This document shows, in pieces, positions 18,579 through 27,194 of a DNA stretch of 64,000 nucleotides. The stretch lies in NCBI RefSeq assembly GCF_005280585.1, contig NZ_SZVO01000015.1:1-64000 (forward strand). The letters are read 5' to 3'. Within the stretch, counting starts at the first letter, position 1; the number at the start of each line of letters is the position of its first letter. The notes under the pieces were generated by a model. That model ran no database searches, had not been told where the DNA came from, and worked only from the letters and a program-made list of their open reading frames with translations. This stretch comes from Dyadobacter frigoris. Lineage in GTDB: Bacteria; Bacteroidota; Bacteroidia; Cytophagales; Spirosomataceae. Made by a program: the position numbers and the translations under genes.

Positions 18579-19162
18579 CCAATTCCTCTCAGACTGAGAA
18601 GCGTGGCTTCCACACTTTTGTGAACCATAGGCCAATTCGTCTTTCCTTCTTTGTACACCTTTACGTATGCTTTGTATAAAGCGATCTGGTTTGTATCCAG
18701 CGTATTCAACTCATTCGTCAGGGTTTCTCTTTCGGCAGCAGATGCATTTCGAAATTTTTCCAGTAAAACATCACGACGCCTTTCAACGATATCCAGCTCA
18801 TAAAGTACCAGATCCCCCAACTTATCCATTTCAGCATACTGATTAAGGAGCTGTTGATTTGCTTCTGCCGTTGAATTATTTAAATTTCGAGAATCTGTAC
18901 CAGAACGCAGGTCGGACTCACCAGTCGTTTTCAAATAGTCCTTTTTATATTTTACGTCCGACTGATCTGCTTTTCCGGTTGTGTAGGAAGTCGCAGATTT
19001 GATTACCGTTGTCGTGTCTCTTTGTACAGACGAACTGGAATAAGGTTGTTGCTTGCTGTAATCAGAAGAATCCGATTTACTCAGACTGCTTTTAAGATTT
19101 GCACAAGAAAAATTTAACAAAACAAGAAATGCAATTCCTGTTAAAACAAAGGCACGACGCAT
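18569..19162 (-). CDS. Putative lipoprotein, unknown function
   Basis: This 197-residue protein has an N-terminal lipoprotein signal (hydrophobic stretch then LNFSCANLK, lipobox Cys about residue 20). It is followed by a Ser/Tyr/Gln-rich low-complexity linker and a C-terminal helical, charged region with coiled-coil character (about 100-175). I do not recognise a family. It starts 11 bases behind an outer-membrane-type gene on the same strand, so the two are an operon for envelope proteins. Its stop codon lies inside a terminator hairpin. Confidence 0.75.
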   Translation of the reverse strand: MRRAFVLTGIAFLVLLNFSCANLKSSLSKSDSSDYSKQQPYSSSSVQRDTTTVIKSATSYTTGKADQSDVKYKKDYLKTTGESDLRSGTDSRNLNNSTAEANQQLLNQYAEMDKLGDLVLYELDIVERRRDVLLEKFRNASAAERETLTNELNTLDTNQIALYKAYVKVYKEGKTNWPMVHKSVEATLLSLRGIGNK

Positions 19163-19173
19163 GGCTGTATCAA

Positions 19174-19683
19174 TTAAAAGTTATGTCGTAATCCAACATT
19201 CAAATTTGGACTGAAATAAAGTACTTTGGGAAGCAATTCTACATAGCCGCCGCCTTCGATAAAAAAGGAAGTCGGTTTTTGAGCGAAGAAAAATTCCAGA
19301 CCGCCCGTAAATGAAGGACCTGTTGAAATGTTGTTGGTATGCACTTCCTTATGAGTAACATTAGGATAATACTTTCGAGAATTTATCTGAATCCCAGCAC
19401 CGCCATAAGCGATCATTCTGTCATTAAACATCGGTACAAACCATAAATAGCTGCCATTCAGCATGAAACCGATACTGGCATATTCTCCTTCACGGTAGGC
19501 TTTCTTTTTCAATAAACTCGAATAAGTACCAACTGTAATATCCAATGCGTTTTTGTCTCCATATTTTCGAAGATTAAAACCGGTCGGCTCCCCAACTTTT
19601 ACACCCAATGCCCATTTTTCAGGCTGAGCCTGGGCTGTTGAAAAAGCAAAAATCAACGCAAAAAGTAAAAAAAATCTTTTCAT
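19174..19683 (-). CDS. Exported beta-barrel-like protein
   Basis: This 169-residue protein has a Sec signal (about residues 1-19, ending AQAQ). The mature part consists of alternating beta strands with Tyr/Gly/Asn turns (KWALGVKVGEPTGFNLRKY, FSPNLNVGLRHNF) and ends in Phe, as outer-membrane beta-barrel proteins do. No specific family is recognised. It is upstream of and probably co-transcribed with the lipoprotein gene. Its start faces gtrA across a 168-base divergent gap. Confidence 0.72.
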   Translation of the reverse strand: MKRFFLLFALIFAFSTAQAQPEKWALGVKVGEPTGFNLRKYGDKNALDITVGTYSSLLKKKAYREGEYASIGFMLNGSYLWFVPMFNDRMIAYGGAGIQINSRKYYPNVTHKEVHTNNISTGPSFTGGLEFFFAQKPTSFFIEGGGYVELLPKVLYFSPNLNVGLRHNF

Positions 19684-19851
19684 AAACGTGTTACTAAAAA
19701 AATAAATATTAGAATATGATTTCCCATTTTTTAACGATGGCTTTCATCTCGTACATTAATAAAACTGAACCAATGCCAAAAAACGAATATTTATTGGGAC
19801 GTATAAGTAGCAAATTGGTCACAAAAATACTCGTCCGGGAAAAGGTATAAA

Positions 19852-20451
19852 TTGTTTCCTTTAAATCAAATTATCTGGCTGCCTTTGTTTCAGGATCATT
19901 TTATTTCTAATATTGACCCGACATTTCATTCTTCTAAACTAATAATTAGCCCTGTGGTTGATAATAAAAAGAGTAAAATCTTTAATTCTAAAGACTTAAT
20001 TGCATATTTTCTTGTAGCCGGAACCGGGGCTGTTGTTCAGTTACTTTGTAGTAGTTTATTTAAAGACTGGTTTGGATTGACATTCCAGCAATCAATTTTA
20101 CCGGCCTACGCAGCTTCTTTTGTAGTCGGTTTTGCACTTACCAAACTGTTTGCATTTAACGCCCGAAAAACGAATCAAACGAGACGGGAAATGGTTAAAT
20201 TTTTGATGGTGGCCGTTTTTTCAGGATTTGTAACGTACATATTTTCAACTGGAGCTTACTACATTTCGGATCACTACTTCCAGCAATATAATTACCTTTT
20301 GCCTTGGTCAAAAAAACATGTGAATGTTAATGAAATGGCCTGTTATATCGTAGGAATGGGTTTTAGTTTTATCAGCAATTACATTTTGCATAAAACTTTT
20401 ACTTTTAAAAGCACAGGTTTTTACAACCGGTTAAAAGTGCTGATCCGATAA
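19852..20451 (+). CDS. GtrA-family membrane protein
   Basis: This 199-residue protein has four hydrophobic segments in the pattern of GtrA/DPMS1-type proteins (LIAYFLVAGTGAVVQLL, ILPAYAASFVVGFALT, FLMVAVFSGFVTYIF, and a final IVGMGFSFISNYILHKTFTF; the F-x-x-N-Y-x-x-x-K-x-F/W-x-F end is the family hallmark). Members are thought to flip polyprenyl-linked sugars for cell-surface decoration. The only upstream starts are TTG at 19852 or GTG at 19954, so the N-terminus is uncertain. There is no glycosyltransferase neighbour, which is unusual but not rare. Confidence 0.8.
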   Translation: MFPLNQIIWLPLFQDHFISNIDPTFHSSKLIISPVVDNKKSKIFNSKDLIAYFLVAGTGAVVQLLCSSLFKDWFGLTFQQSILPAYAASFVVGFALTKLFAFNARKTNQTRREMVKFLMVAVFSGFVTYIFSTGAYYISDHYFQQYNYLLPWSKKHVNVNEMACYIVGMGFSFISNYILHKTFTFKSTGFYNRLKVLIR

Positions 20452-20461
20452 ATTTTAAAGT

Positions 20462-20530
20462 TTGCCACGAATACGCAAATTATCCCGAATATTTAAAAAC
20501 CATTCGGGACAATTTGTGCATTTGTGGCAA
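20462..20530. repeat. Long imperfect palindrome, probable bidirectional terminator or REP-like element
   Basis: Two 29-base arms (20462-20490 and 20502-20530) pair at 25 of 29 positions. The outer bases are TTGCCAC / GTGGCAA and the inner ones CCCGAAT / ATTCGGG around an 11-base A-rich loop. It lies between the convergent gtrA and thiolase genes. Similar GCCAC-AAT-CGAATT palindromes recur between genes in Bacteroidota. Confidence 0.65.
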
Positions 20531-20548
20531 GAATATTTAGGGCAATAA

Positions 20549-21733
20549 TTAAATTCTTTCTACTATAATAGCCGATGCTCCTCCGCCTCCATTACAAATG
20601 GAAGCAAGTCCATAGCGTCCGTTTTTTTGTTCCAAAACAGAAAGCAAAGTTGTGACAATTCTAGCTCCTGAAGCCCCCAGTGGATGTCCAAGGGAAACTC
20701 CTCCACCAAAAACATTCACCCTTTCCCGATCCAGTCCCAGTTCTTTAATGTAAAATAAAGCAACGACTGCAAAGGCTTCATTGACTTCAAAATAATCGAT
20801 ATCCGAAATCGTCAACCCCGCTTTCTTTAAAACTTTTTGTGTCGCCAAAACAGGCGTGGTAGTAAACCACGCAGGATCTTGTTCGGCATCTGCATAAGCA
20901 ACAATTCTGGCAATTGGTTTTAATCCGGATTTTAAAACTGTACTTGAACCAGCCAAAACTAATGCGGCTGCACCGTCATTAATTGTCGATGCATTGGCGG
21001 CTGTTACCGTTCCGTCAGGAGAAAAAACAGGTTTTAAAGAAGGAATTTTTTCAAACTTAACCCGCCTGAATTCTTCATCTTCTTCAACAAAAACCGAAGA
21101 ACCACCTTTTGGAGAAATTACTTCAACCGGAGCAATTTCGTTTTTGAAATATCCATTTTCCGTAGAATCTGCACTTAATTTATAAGAGCGGATCGCAAAT
21201 TCATCTTGCTCTTCTCTCGAAATACTATATTTCGAAGCTGTTTTATCTCCGCAAAGCCCCATTGCACTTTGGTCATAAACGTCAGTAAGTCCGTCTTTTA
21301 CCAAACCATCGATAATTTCTCCATTTCCATAGCCATAACCAGTTCTCGCTTTTGGCAAATAATAGGGAATTTGTGACATATTTTCCATCCCACCAGCCAC
21401 AATCACTTCTGCATCGCCAAGCTGAATAGCCTGAGCTCCAAGCATAACAGCTTTCATGCCGGAAGCACAAACTTTATTGACTGTCGTACAAATAACATCT
21501 GAAGATAATCCTGAAAAAATGGCAGCCTGCCGTGCAGGAGCCTGTCCCAAATTGGATGAAATTACATTTCCCATGTAAACTTCCTGTACTGAAGCCGGGT
21601 CAATTTTTGATTTTTCCAGTGCCCCCTTAATTGCGACAGCACCAAGGCGAGTAGCCGAAACGGAGGATAACGAACCGCCAAAACTGCCTATCGGTGTGCG
21701 GGCAGCAGCGAGAATAAAAACTTCTTCTTTCAT
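20549..21733 (-). CDS. Acetyl-CoA C-acetyltransferase (thiolase)
   Basis: From the preferred ATG at 21733 this is a 394-residue thiolase. A start 10 codons earlier at 21763 would add a non-conserved leader. It condenses or cleaves acetyl/acyl-CoA. The nucleophile Cys lies in NKVCASGMKAVMLG, the acid/base His in GGGVSLGHPLGASGAR and the second Cys in SICNGGGGASA, all as in the biosynthetic/degradative thiolase family. It could serve acetoacetyl-CoA metabolism or the last step of beta-oxidation. No other beta-oxidation gene adjoins it. Confidence 0.94.
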   Translation of the reverse strand: MKEEVFILAAARTPIGSFGGSLSSVSATRLGAVAIKGALEKSKIDPASVQEVYMGNVISSNLGQAPARQAAIFSGLSSDVICTTVNKVCASGMKAVMLGAQAIQLGDAEVIVAGGMENMSQIPYYLPKARTGYGYGNGEIIDGLVKDGLTDVYDQSAMGLCGDKTASKYSISREEQDEFAIRSYKLSADSTENGYFKNEIAPVEVISPKGGSSVFVEEDEEFRRVKFEKIPSLKPVFSPDGTVTAANASTINDGAAALVLAGSSTVLKSGLKPIARIVAYADAEQDPAWFTTTPVLATQKVLKKAGLTISDIDYFEVNEAFAVVALFYIKELGLDRERVNVFGGGVSLGHPLGASGARIVTTLLSVLEQKNGRYGLASICNGGGGASAIIVERI

Positions 21734-21897
21734 GTTTTTGGTTTTGCTGATTTGTTTTAACAAATCAAAAGTTTATTGCCAGACTCTATTCGGTACAACA
21801 ATAAATATAAGGAACCTGTCCTGAAATGAAGAAGTTTTTATTCTTTTGCGGCTATTTTAAATTGATTTACAATTTGTAACAATCATTTTAACCGTTT

Positions 21898-22149
21898 TTA
21901 AAGCTCTTCCGAACTCTCCGGCAGCCGGTCATATTCCCCTTTCACTCCGTAATAACCAAAAATCATAAGCCCGGCACAGATCGGGATAAATATGATAATA
22001 ATGATCGACCATTGTAAAGTGGTGTTGGTACGGGCTATTCCAATGGTAGCGGCCGCAATTTTTTCAGCCGCCTGCATAAATAAAAATAGAATGATCGTCG
22101 GGCCTAAAATGATCCAGACAATTCCTAAAATTCTTTTTAAAGTATTCAT
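21898..22149 (-). CDS. Small two-TM protein linked to the MHS transporter
   Basis: This 83-residue protein has two membrane helices (about residues 8-27 and 46-67) and an acidic C-terminus. It follows the MFS transporter gene by 97 bases on the same strand. I recall Bacteroidota proteins of this type (DUF6814-like) next to MHS-family transporters, so it may be a small accessory subunit. That is an association, not a demonstrated role. An opposite-strand frame here is a shadow. Confidence 0.65.
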   Translation of the reverse strand: MNTLKRILGIVWIILGPTIILFLFMQAAEKIAAATIGIARTNTTLQWSIIIIIFIPICAGLMIFGYYGVKGEYDRLPESSEEL

Positions 22150-22246
22150 ATCTTTTTGCTTAATAATAGCTGATTTATAATGCTTTTCTCACTCTCAAAT
22201 CTCAGAAATTTTAACTGCCGATAGCTGATTACCGACCGCTGAAAGC

Positions 22247-23779
22247 TCAATCTGTTACATCCCGGTCACCTTTGTTATTGATATAAACCGCTCCTATTAC
22301 AAAGGATAATGATGCAATTCCGATCGGATACCATAATCCGGACAAAGGCGTCGAACCTTGAAATGATGCGACCAATGTTGCTATAAAAGGAACCAAACCG
22401 CCAAACACACCATTTCCTATATGATAGGGAAGTGACATGGAAGTGTATCTGATTTGCGTTGGGAACAATTCTACGAGAAATGCAGCAATAGGGCCATAAA
22501 CCATGGTGACCAGCAATACCTGAAAAAATACCAGGGCGACAATGATCCAGAATGTGCTATTTGGCAAGGTTACGTCAGCGAAGGAAATCTTTTCCGTTGG
22601 AGACAATGTCTCGTCAGCGTGACGCGTGACCGTTTTTATTTCCTTGAAAGTGCTTCCGTTATTTAAGGTTTTTATCGTCGTGGTTGTAATCAGCGAATCT
22701 GCTTTTTCTGCTAAAAATTCCCTTGTTACAACCGGAGCAGATGTCGATTTCAATTCCGTTTTTTGAAATTCTCCGACATTTGTTGCATCAATAAAATACT
22801 GGTATATAGGACGATAAAATAAAATTCCGAGTAACATTCCTGAAAGCATAATCCACTTTCTTCCGACTTTATCACTCCATGAACCAAAGATTACGAAAAA
22901 TGGCGTGGCAAATAAAATAGCCCAAAGAAGAATGTAACGTGATTCGTTGAAATCCAGTTTGCAGGTATTTTCCAGAAAAGATTGTGCGTAAAATTGACCC
23001 GTATACCAGATCACACCCTGCCCCATCGTCGCGCCGAAAAGGGCCAGCAATACCATTTTGAAATTTGCTTTTTTCTGGAAACTTTCTTTTAATGGATTGG
23101 CAGAGATTTTTCCTTCCGCTTTCAATTTTGAAAAAACCGGCGATTCGTGCATTTTCATTCGGATATAAATGGAAACGCCAACTAATAAAATGGATAGTAA
23201 AAATGGAATTCTCCATCCCCAATCGGCGAAAGCCGGTGCGCCAAGAATATTTTTCGTGGCAACAATAACGCCCAGCGAAAGGAATAATCCCAATGTTGCT
23301 GTTGTTTGTATCCAGCTTGTGAAAAATCCTCTTTTGCCGGCAGGTGCATGTTCCGCTACATAAGTCGCAGCGCCACCGTATTCACCACCGAGTGCCAAAC
23401 CTTGAACGAGTCTTAAAATCAAAACCAGAATAGGCGCAGCGTAACCGATACTGGAATAAGAAGGAATTAAGCCAATCAAAAAGGTGGAGCCGCCCATCAA
23501 AACGAGCGTCAGTAAAAATGTATATTTTCTCCCGATCAAATCTCCCAGCCGACCAAAAACCAATGCGCCAAACGGCCTGACGATAAAACCTGCTGCAAAA
23601 ATCGCCAGCGTATTGATCAATGCGGAGGCACCTGCGTCACTTGGAAAGAGCTGATGACCGATTATTACCGCCAGACTTCCGAAAATATAGAAATCATACC
23701 ATTCAATTAATGTCCCGAGCGAGGAAGCTGCGATCACTTTTGTGATGCTTTGTGTAACATTGTCTTTGGGTGTACTCAT
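22247..23779 (-). CDS. MFS transporter of the metabolite:H+ symporter (MHS) family
   Basis: This 510-residue inner-membrane protein has twelve predicted helices and MHS/ProP signatures (GTLIEWYDFYIFGSLA near the start, FGRLGDLIGRKYTF between TM2 and TM3, LGGEYGGAATYVAEHAP in TM4). It probably imports a carboxylate or compatible solute with protons. It is longer than the usual 430-450 residues because about 70 residues (around 335-405, rich in Thr/Lys/Glu) are inserted between the later helices TM8 and TM9, facing the periplasm by topology. Substrate is unknown. Confidence 0.9.
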   Translation of the reverse strand: MSTPKDNVTQSITKVIAASSLGTLIEWYDFYIFGSLAVIIGHQLFPSDAGASALINTLAIFAAGFIVRPFGALVFGRLGDLIGRKYTFLLTLVLMGGSTFLIGLIPSYSSIGYAAPILVLILRLVQGLALGGEYGGAATYVAEHAPAGKRGFFTSWIQTTATLGLFLSLGVIVATKNILGAPAFADWGWRIPFLLSILLVGVSIYIRMKMHESPVFSKLKAEGKISANPLKESFQKKANFKMVLLALFGATMGQGVIWYTGQFYAQSFLENTCKLDFNESRYILLWAILFATPFFVIFGSWSDKVGRKWIMLSGMLLGILFYRPIYQYFIDATNVGEFQKTELKSTSAPVVTREFLAEKADSLITTTTIKTLNNGSTFKEIKTVTRHADETLSPTEKISFADVTLPNSTFWIIVALVFFQVLLVTMVYGPIAAFLVELFPTQIRYTSMSLPYHIGNGVFGGLVPFIATLVASFQGSTPLSGLWYPIGIASLSFVIGAVYINNKGDRDVTD

Positions 23780-23884
23780 TGATCAGCAAGTGGTAAGTAT
23801 TGAACGTGAGAGGATTTGCCTGATACGGCAAATGCTTATTTAGCAGAATAAGGCGTAAATGCAGTTTCAATACTCATTTTAAAA

Positions 23885-23915
23885 CGAAAAAGCCTCCCAA
23901 ATAAATTGGGAGGCT
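23885..23915 (-). terminator. Rho-independent terminator
   Basis: AGCCTCCCAA (23891-23900) pairs with TTGGGAGGCT (23906-23915) with a 5-base loop. On the minus strand it is followed by a T-rich run (plus-strand A run 23881-23890), so it ends the transcript of the acidic protein gene at 23958-24182. Confidence 0.85.
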
Positions 23916-23957
23916 CCTAAAAAAGCTTGCTTATTTTATACGGACAATGTGTTTTTT

Positions 23958-24182
23958 CTACCACTCGTCCTCGTCGTCATCTTCCAGACTGTCCAATGGC
24001 GCATCTTCGATTTCATCTGTAATATCATCAATATCATCGTCATCCGATTTTCTCAGCAAATCCGGATCATCTTTCGGCATACGGCCCTCAGGCGTATTTT
24101 CCGGGAAATTAGGATATACTGGTGGTTCCAAAATTGGCTTACCTGTATCTAAAACGTCCGAATCTTTTCTTTTCGTTATCAT
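23958..24182 (-). CDS. Small acidic protein, unknown function
   Basis: This 74-residue protein has a basic N-terminus (MITKRKDSD), a Pro-rich middle (KPILEPPVYPNFPENTPEG) and a strongly acidic C-terminus (SDDDDIDDITDEIED and DDDEDEW). It is soluble and likely disordered. The ATG at 24182 and the dedicated terminator support a real gene. Short acidic proteins like this are common but uncharacterised in Cytophagales. Two plus-strand frames over the same bases are low-complexity shadows of the acidic codons. Confidence 0.6.
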   Translation of the reverse strand: MITKRKDSDVLDTGKPILEPPVYPNFPENTPEGRMPKDDPDLLRKSDDDDIDDITDEIEDAPLDSLEDDDEDEW

Positions 24183-24485
24183 GATAATTTCAGTTTAAAA
24201 CGTTGACTACTAAACTAATCTGTAACTGGTTTTCAAATAATCATTCCTATAAATTTTCACGCCTGACCTCTGATTAATTGTAGAGAATTTTCCGTTTTTG
24301 TAAGAAGATATACGCTCGGATTTTTATTGGCTAAATTATTGATGGCCGGGATAAATATTGATCTGATTATTATTTGAAACAGAAATAACAGCCAGATTTG
24401 GTATTATCTAAAAACCTCATGAAATTGCCGGCCTGCTTTAATCCGGAAGGATTTCTGTTTCCCGAATCTCCTAAACCATAAAAAA
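24183..24485. other. Gene-free intergenic stretch
   Basis: I find no gene, RNA or repeat in these 303 AT-rich bases. It must contain divergent promoters for the acidic-protein gene and the CBM9-like gene. A 7-of-8 match to the Bacteroidota -7 box TAnnTTTG (CAGATTTG, near 24393) is the best visible promoter hint. Confidence 0.3.
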
Positions 24486-25226
24486 ATGTTAGAAAAAATT
24501 GCACTCCTGTTTTTACTGACAGCCGGAGTTTTTTATCAAAATCCTGTGAATGCCGGCACAGCAGATTCTACACTTACTGTCAAAAAAACCAGCGACTTCA
24601 AAGTCAACGGTGAAGGTTCCGCAGCAAACTGGTCGGCTGCCGGCTGGTTCGATATTACAGTTCAAAAAGGGCCTAATCAGCCTGTTCCGGGAAAACAGTT
24701 TCCTACGAGGGTTAAAATCCTGTATTCCGACAAAGGAATTTATTTTTTGTTTGATTGTACCGACAAAAAACTGACGTCGACCATTATGGAAGATTTTGGC
24801 ACTTTGTTTAAAGAAGATGTCGTAGAGGTTTTTCTATGGCCGGACAGCTCTGAACCGATTTATCTTGAATATGAAGTTTCTCCGCTTAATTATGAGCTGG
24901 CGATTCTCGTACCAAACATTAAAGGACGGGCACAAGGCTGGAAACCATGGCTTTACGACGACCGTAACAAAGTGCAGCACGAAACCAGCGCGCAAGGCGG
25001 ACAAAAGAAAAGCATGGCATCCGTTGAAGGATGGAAAGCTGAGTTTTTCATTCCCTATGTTTTGATGAATCCGATTGTACAATCTCCGCCAAAATCAGGT
25101 GAAAAGTGGAGAGGAAATTTTTATCGTATTGATTATGATGATAAAGAAACTGCATATTATTCCTGGCAGAAAACAAGTGGAAGTTTTCACGATTTTAAAA
25201 AATTCGGTACACTCATTTTTGAATAA
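24486..25226 (+). CDS. Exported carbohydrate-binding family 9-like protein
   Basis: This 246-residue protein has a Sec signal (about residues 1-24) and a CBM9/DOMON-like beta sandwich (DFKVNGEGSAANWSAAGWFDI, FPTRVKILYSDKGIYFLFDC, FKEDVVEVFLWPD, LYDDRN, GWKAEFFIPY). These domains bind sugar ends or partner with electron-transfer proteins. It is probably in an operon with the lactonase gene that starts 25 bases downstream. Binding to a sugar or lignocellulose-type ligand is inferred from the family. Confidence 0.8.
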   Translation: MLEKIALLFLLTAGVFYQNPVNAGTADSTLTVKKTSDFKVNGEGSAANWSAAGWFDITVQKGPNQPVPGKQFPTRVKILYSDKGIYFLFDCTDKKLTSTIMEDFGTLFKEDVVEVFLWPDSSEPIYLEYEVSPLNYELAILVPNIKGRAQGWKPWLYDDRNKVQHETSAQGGQKKSMASVEGWKAEFFIPYVLMNPIVQSPPKSGEKWRGNFYRIDYDDKETAYYSWQKTSGSFHDFKKFGTLIFE

Positions 25227-25250
25227 ATTTAATCAAATAAGAACTAAACC

Positions 25251-26357
25251 ATGAAACAAACCATTCTTACATTCATCTGTTTAATCGCAGCGACCATGAC
25301 TTTTGCCCAGAAACCGAAAACCAGGGAAATTCTTTACATCGGCACTTATACTCAAAAAGGTGAAGGAATTTACGTGTATGATTTTGACAGAAGTACAATG
25401 ACTTTTAAAGAAATACAGGTTTTGACCAATAAAAACAGTCCGTCATTTCTTGAATTTCACCCGAATAAAAAATTCCTTTACTCCGCCAATGAAGATAACA
25501 ATACGATTTCGTCATATAAAATTGATCAGGTAACGGCCAAACTTACGCCGATCAACGAAAAATCATCTGTTGGAAAAGGGCCTTGCCATGTAAGTGTGGA
25601 TCCGAAAGGACGGTTTATTTATGTTTCCAATTATGGCAGCGGTTTGCTGGCTGTTTATTTATTGAACGAAGACGGAAGCATAGGCGAACTGGCCGATCAG
25701 ATTCAGGATAAAGGTTCTGCTACTCAAAAACCACATATGCATTCGGTAATTCCGTCGGCGGATGGTAAATTTATCTATGCTTCGGATCTTGGGATCGACA
25801 GAATTATGGTTTACCTGGTTGATCAGAAAACCGGAAAACTGACGCCCGGTGCAGTGCCATATGCAGAAGTAAAAGCGGGCGACGGTCCGCGCCATTTTGC
25901 CATTCATCCAAACGGAAATTTTGGCTATTCTGCCTGTGAGTTAAATTCGGTTGTCAATGCTTTTCAAATTGTAAAAAATACAGGAGCGCTGGTTCCAATT
26001 GAACGCGTGAGTATGCTTCCTGCTGATTTCAAAGGAAAAAGTTTTGCTGCGGATATCCATTTTTCGCCGGATGGAAAATTCCTTTACGCCTCTAACCGCG
26101 GACATGAAAGTCTTGTCGTATATGCGGTAGATGCAAAAACCGGAAAACTGACCACGGTCGGATTCCCTGAAACACACGGAAAACATCCACGGAATTTTAT
26201 GGTTGACGCCAAGGGAGAATTGGTGATTGTGACCAACCGTGATAATAACAATGTTGTTTTCTTTAAAAGAAATGCCGCAACTGGTTTGCTGACTTATACT
26301 GAAAAAGAGATTAGTATTCCTACTCCGGTTTGTGTGAAGCAGTTGTTTTTGAAATAA
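25251..26357 (+). CDS. Exported seven-bladed lactonase (6-phosphogluconolactonase family)
   Basis: This 368-residue protein has a Sec signal (about residues 1-20, ending FAQ) and seven propeller blades with repeated xxFHPNxKFLYSANE, DPKGRFIYVSNYGSG and PDGKFLYASNRGHES motifs (YbhE/Pgl family). It hydrolyses a sugar lactone. Since it is exported, a phosphorylated substrate is unlikely and a free aldonolactone is more plausible. It follows the CBM9-like gene by 25 bases. Confidence 0.88.
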   Translation: MKQTILTFICLIAATMTFAQKPKTREILYIGTYTQKGEGIYVYDFDRSTMTFKEIQVLTNKNSPSFLEFHPNKKFLYSANEDNNTISSYKIDQVTAKLTPINEKSSVGKGPCHVSVDPKGRFIYVSNYGSGLLAVYLLNEDGSIGELADQIQDKGSATQKPHMHSVIPSADGKFIYASDLGIDRIMVYLVDQKTGKLTPGAVPYAEVKAGDGPRHFAIHPNGNFGYSACELNSVVNAFQIVKNTGALVPIERVSMLPADFKGKSFAADIHFSPDGKFLYASNRGHESLVVYAVDAKTGKLTTVGFPETHGKHPRNFMVDAKGELVIVTNRDNNNVVFFKRNAATGLLTYTEKEISIPTPVCVKQLFLK

Positions 26358-26375
26358 ATAGTCATTTATTAATTC

Positions 26376-26419
26376 ATAAGCCAGTTAACTCTGATTTAAA
26401 ATTCAGTTAACTGGCTTAT
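26376..26419. terminator. Bidirectional hairpin terminator
   Basis: ATAAGCCAGTTAACT (26376-26390) and its perfect inverse AGTTAACTGGCTTAT (26405-26419) flank a 14-base loop. It lies 18 bases after the lactonase stop and just beyond the end of the convergent hicB gene. Confidence 0.75.
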
Positions 26420-26432
26420 TGTTTGTAAAAAT

Positions 26433-26828
26433 TTACAATTCTATTGCAAGCAATTCAGATCCAAGACGATGCAAGGCTGCTTCAATTTTTTTAACCTGTG
26501 CCTGGCGAGGTTTTTTCAACCCGGAAGCGTAATGATTCAACTGCTTCTCATTAATTCCTGTAAGCCGGGCAATTCCTGTTTGATTAAAAATACTTTTGTA
26601 ATACTCTAACAAACTTTCAACATCAAATTTCCATATAATCTGGTAATCGCCTTTTAAGGCAGCCGGAATATTATCCGGAGAAAATGTTTTAATAATATCA
26701 ATGCAATTAAGGGCTGACATTTTTGCCTCTTGAATGGTATCTCCTATCCCGGTAATCATTTCTACGTTTTCAGCATAGGCGCCATAATTATCCTTGCCAC
26801 GCTCAATAATAATTTTTATCTTTTTCAT
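26433..26828 (-). CDS. hicB: HicB-type antitoxin with C-terminal HTH
   Basis: From the ATG at 26828 the protein has 131 residues. A TTG at 26843 would add five. The N-terminal part is the HicB partial RNase-H-like fold (IIERGKDNYGAYAENV, GIGDTIQEAKMSALNCIDI), and the C-terminal part is a Cro/CI-like HTH (QTGIARLTGINEKQLNHYASG, KKIEAALHRLGSELLAIEL). It should neutralise HicA and bind the operon promoter. It follows hicA by 17 bases. Order hicA then hicB is typical of this group. Confidence 0.85.
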   Translation of the reverse strand: MKKIKIIIERGKDNYGAYAENVEMITGIGDTIQEAKMSALNCIDIIKTFSPDNIPAALKGDYQIIWKFDVESLLEYYKSIFNQTGIARLTGINEKQLNHYASGLKKPRQAQVKKIEAALHRLGSELLAIEL

Positions 26829-26845
26829 ATCAATGTTGTTCAAGA

Positions 26846-27025
26846 TTATTTTAAACCCATTTCTTTGAGAATTTTTTTCCTCAAACCTTCACTTATTTCT
26901 TGCGAGCTATGAAACGGTACCGAATACCTACGTCCACCCTTTTCATAAATGTAATGACTACCATTTGTTCGAATATTTACCCAGCCATTACGCCTGATAA
27001 GTCTGTGAAATTCGGAAGATTTCAT
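26846..27025 (-). CDS. hicA: HicA-type mRNA interferase toxin
   Basis: ATG at 27025 opens a 59-codon frame ending in TAA at 26846. The product starts MKSSEFHRLIRRNGWV and contains NGSHYIYEKGGRRYSVPFHS, where His24 is the catalytic residue of the dsRBD-like HicA fold. It cleaves mRNA when HicB is lost. The length is normal for HicA and the gene is intact, immediately upstream of hicB on the same strand. Its promoter must lie in the 169-base gap after the fusion gene. Confidence 0.88.
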   Translation of the reverse strand: MKSSEFHRLIRRNGWVNIRTNGSHYIYEKGGRRYSVPFHSSQEISEGLRKKILKEMGLK

Positions 27026-27100
27026 AATAATGTTAGCAAATAAATAGTGTATGTGTTTTCACAAAGATATATAATAATATACCTTTCAACAATATTCCAA

Positions 27101-27154
27101 TAACAATAAAGTCTGTTTTCTCAATTGATATCGAAAAAACAGACTTTATTGTTA
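27101..27154. terminator. Long perfect hairpin between convergent-oriented blocks
   Basis: Two perfect 19-base arms (27101-27119 and 27136-27154, core AATAAAGTCTGTTTT) surround a 16-base loop. It lies about 40 bases past the stop of the serine hydrolase/aminoacylase gene and upstream of hicA. It fits as a transcription terminator, though the T tract is short. Confidence 0.6.
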
Positions 27155-27194
27155 TTCTTAAATATTACTTTTTAGTTTCTTTTGGTTTCTTTCT

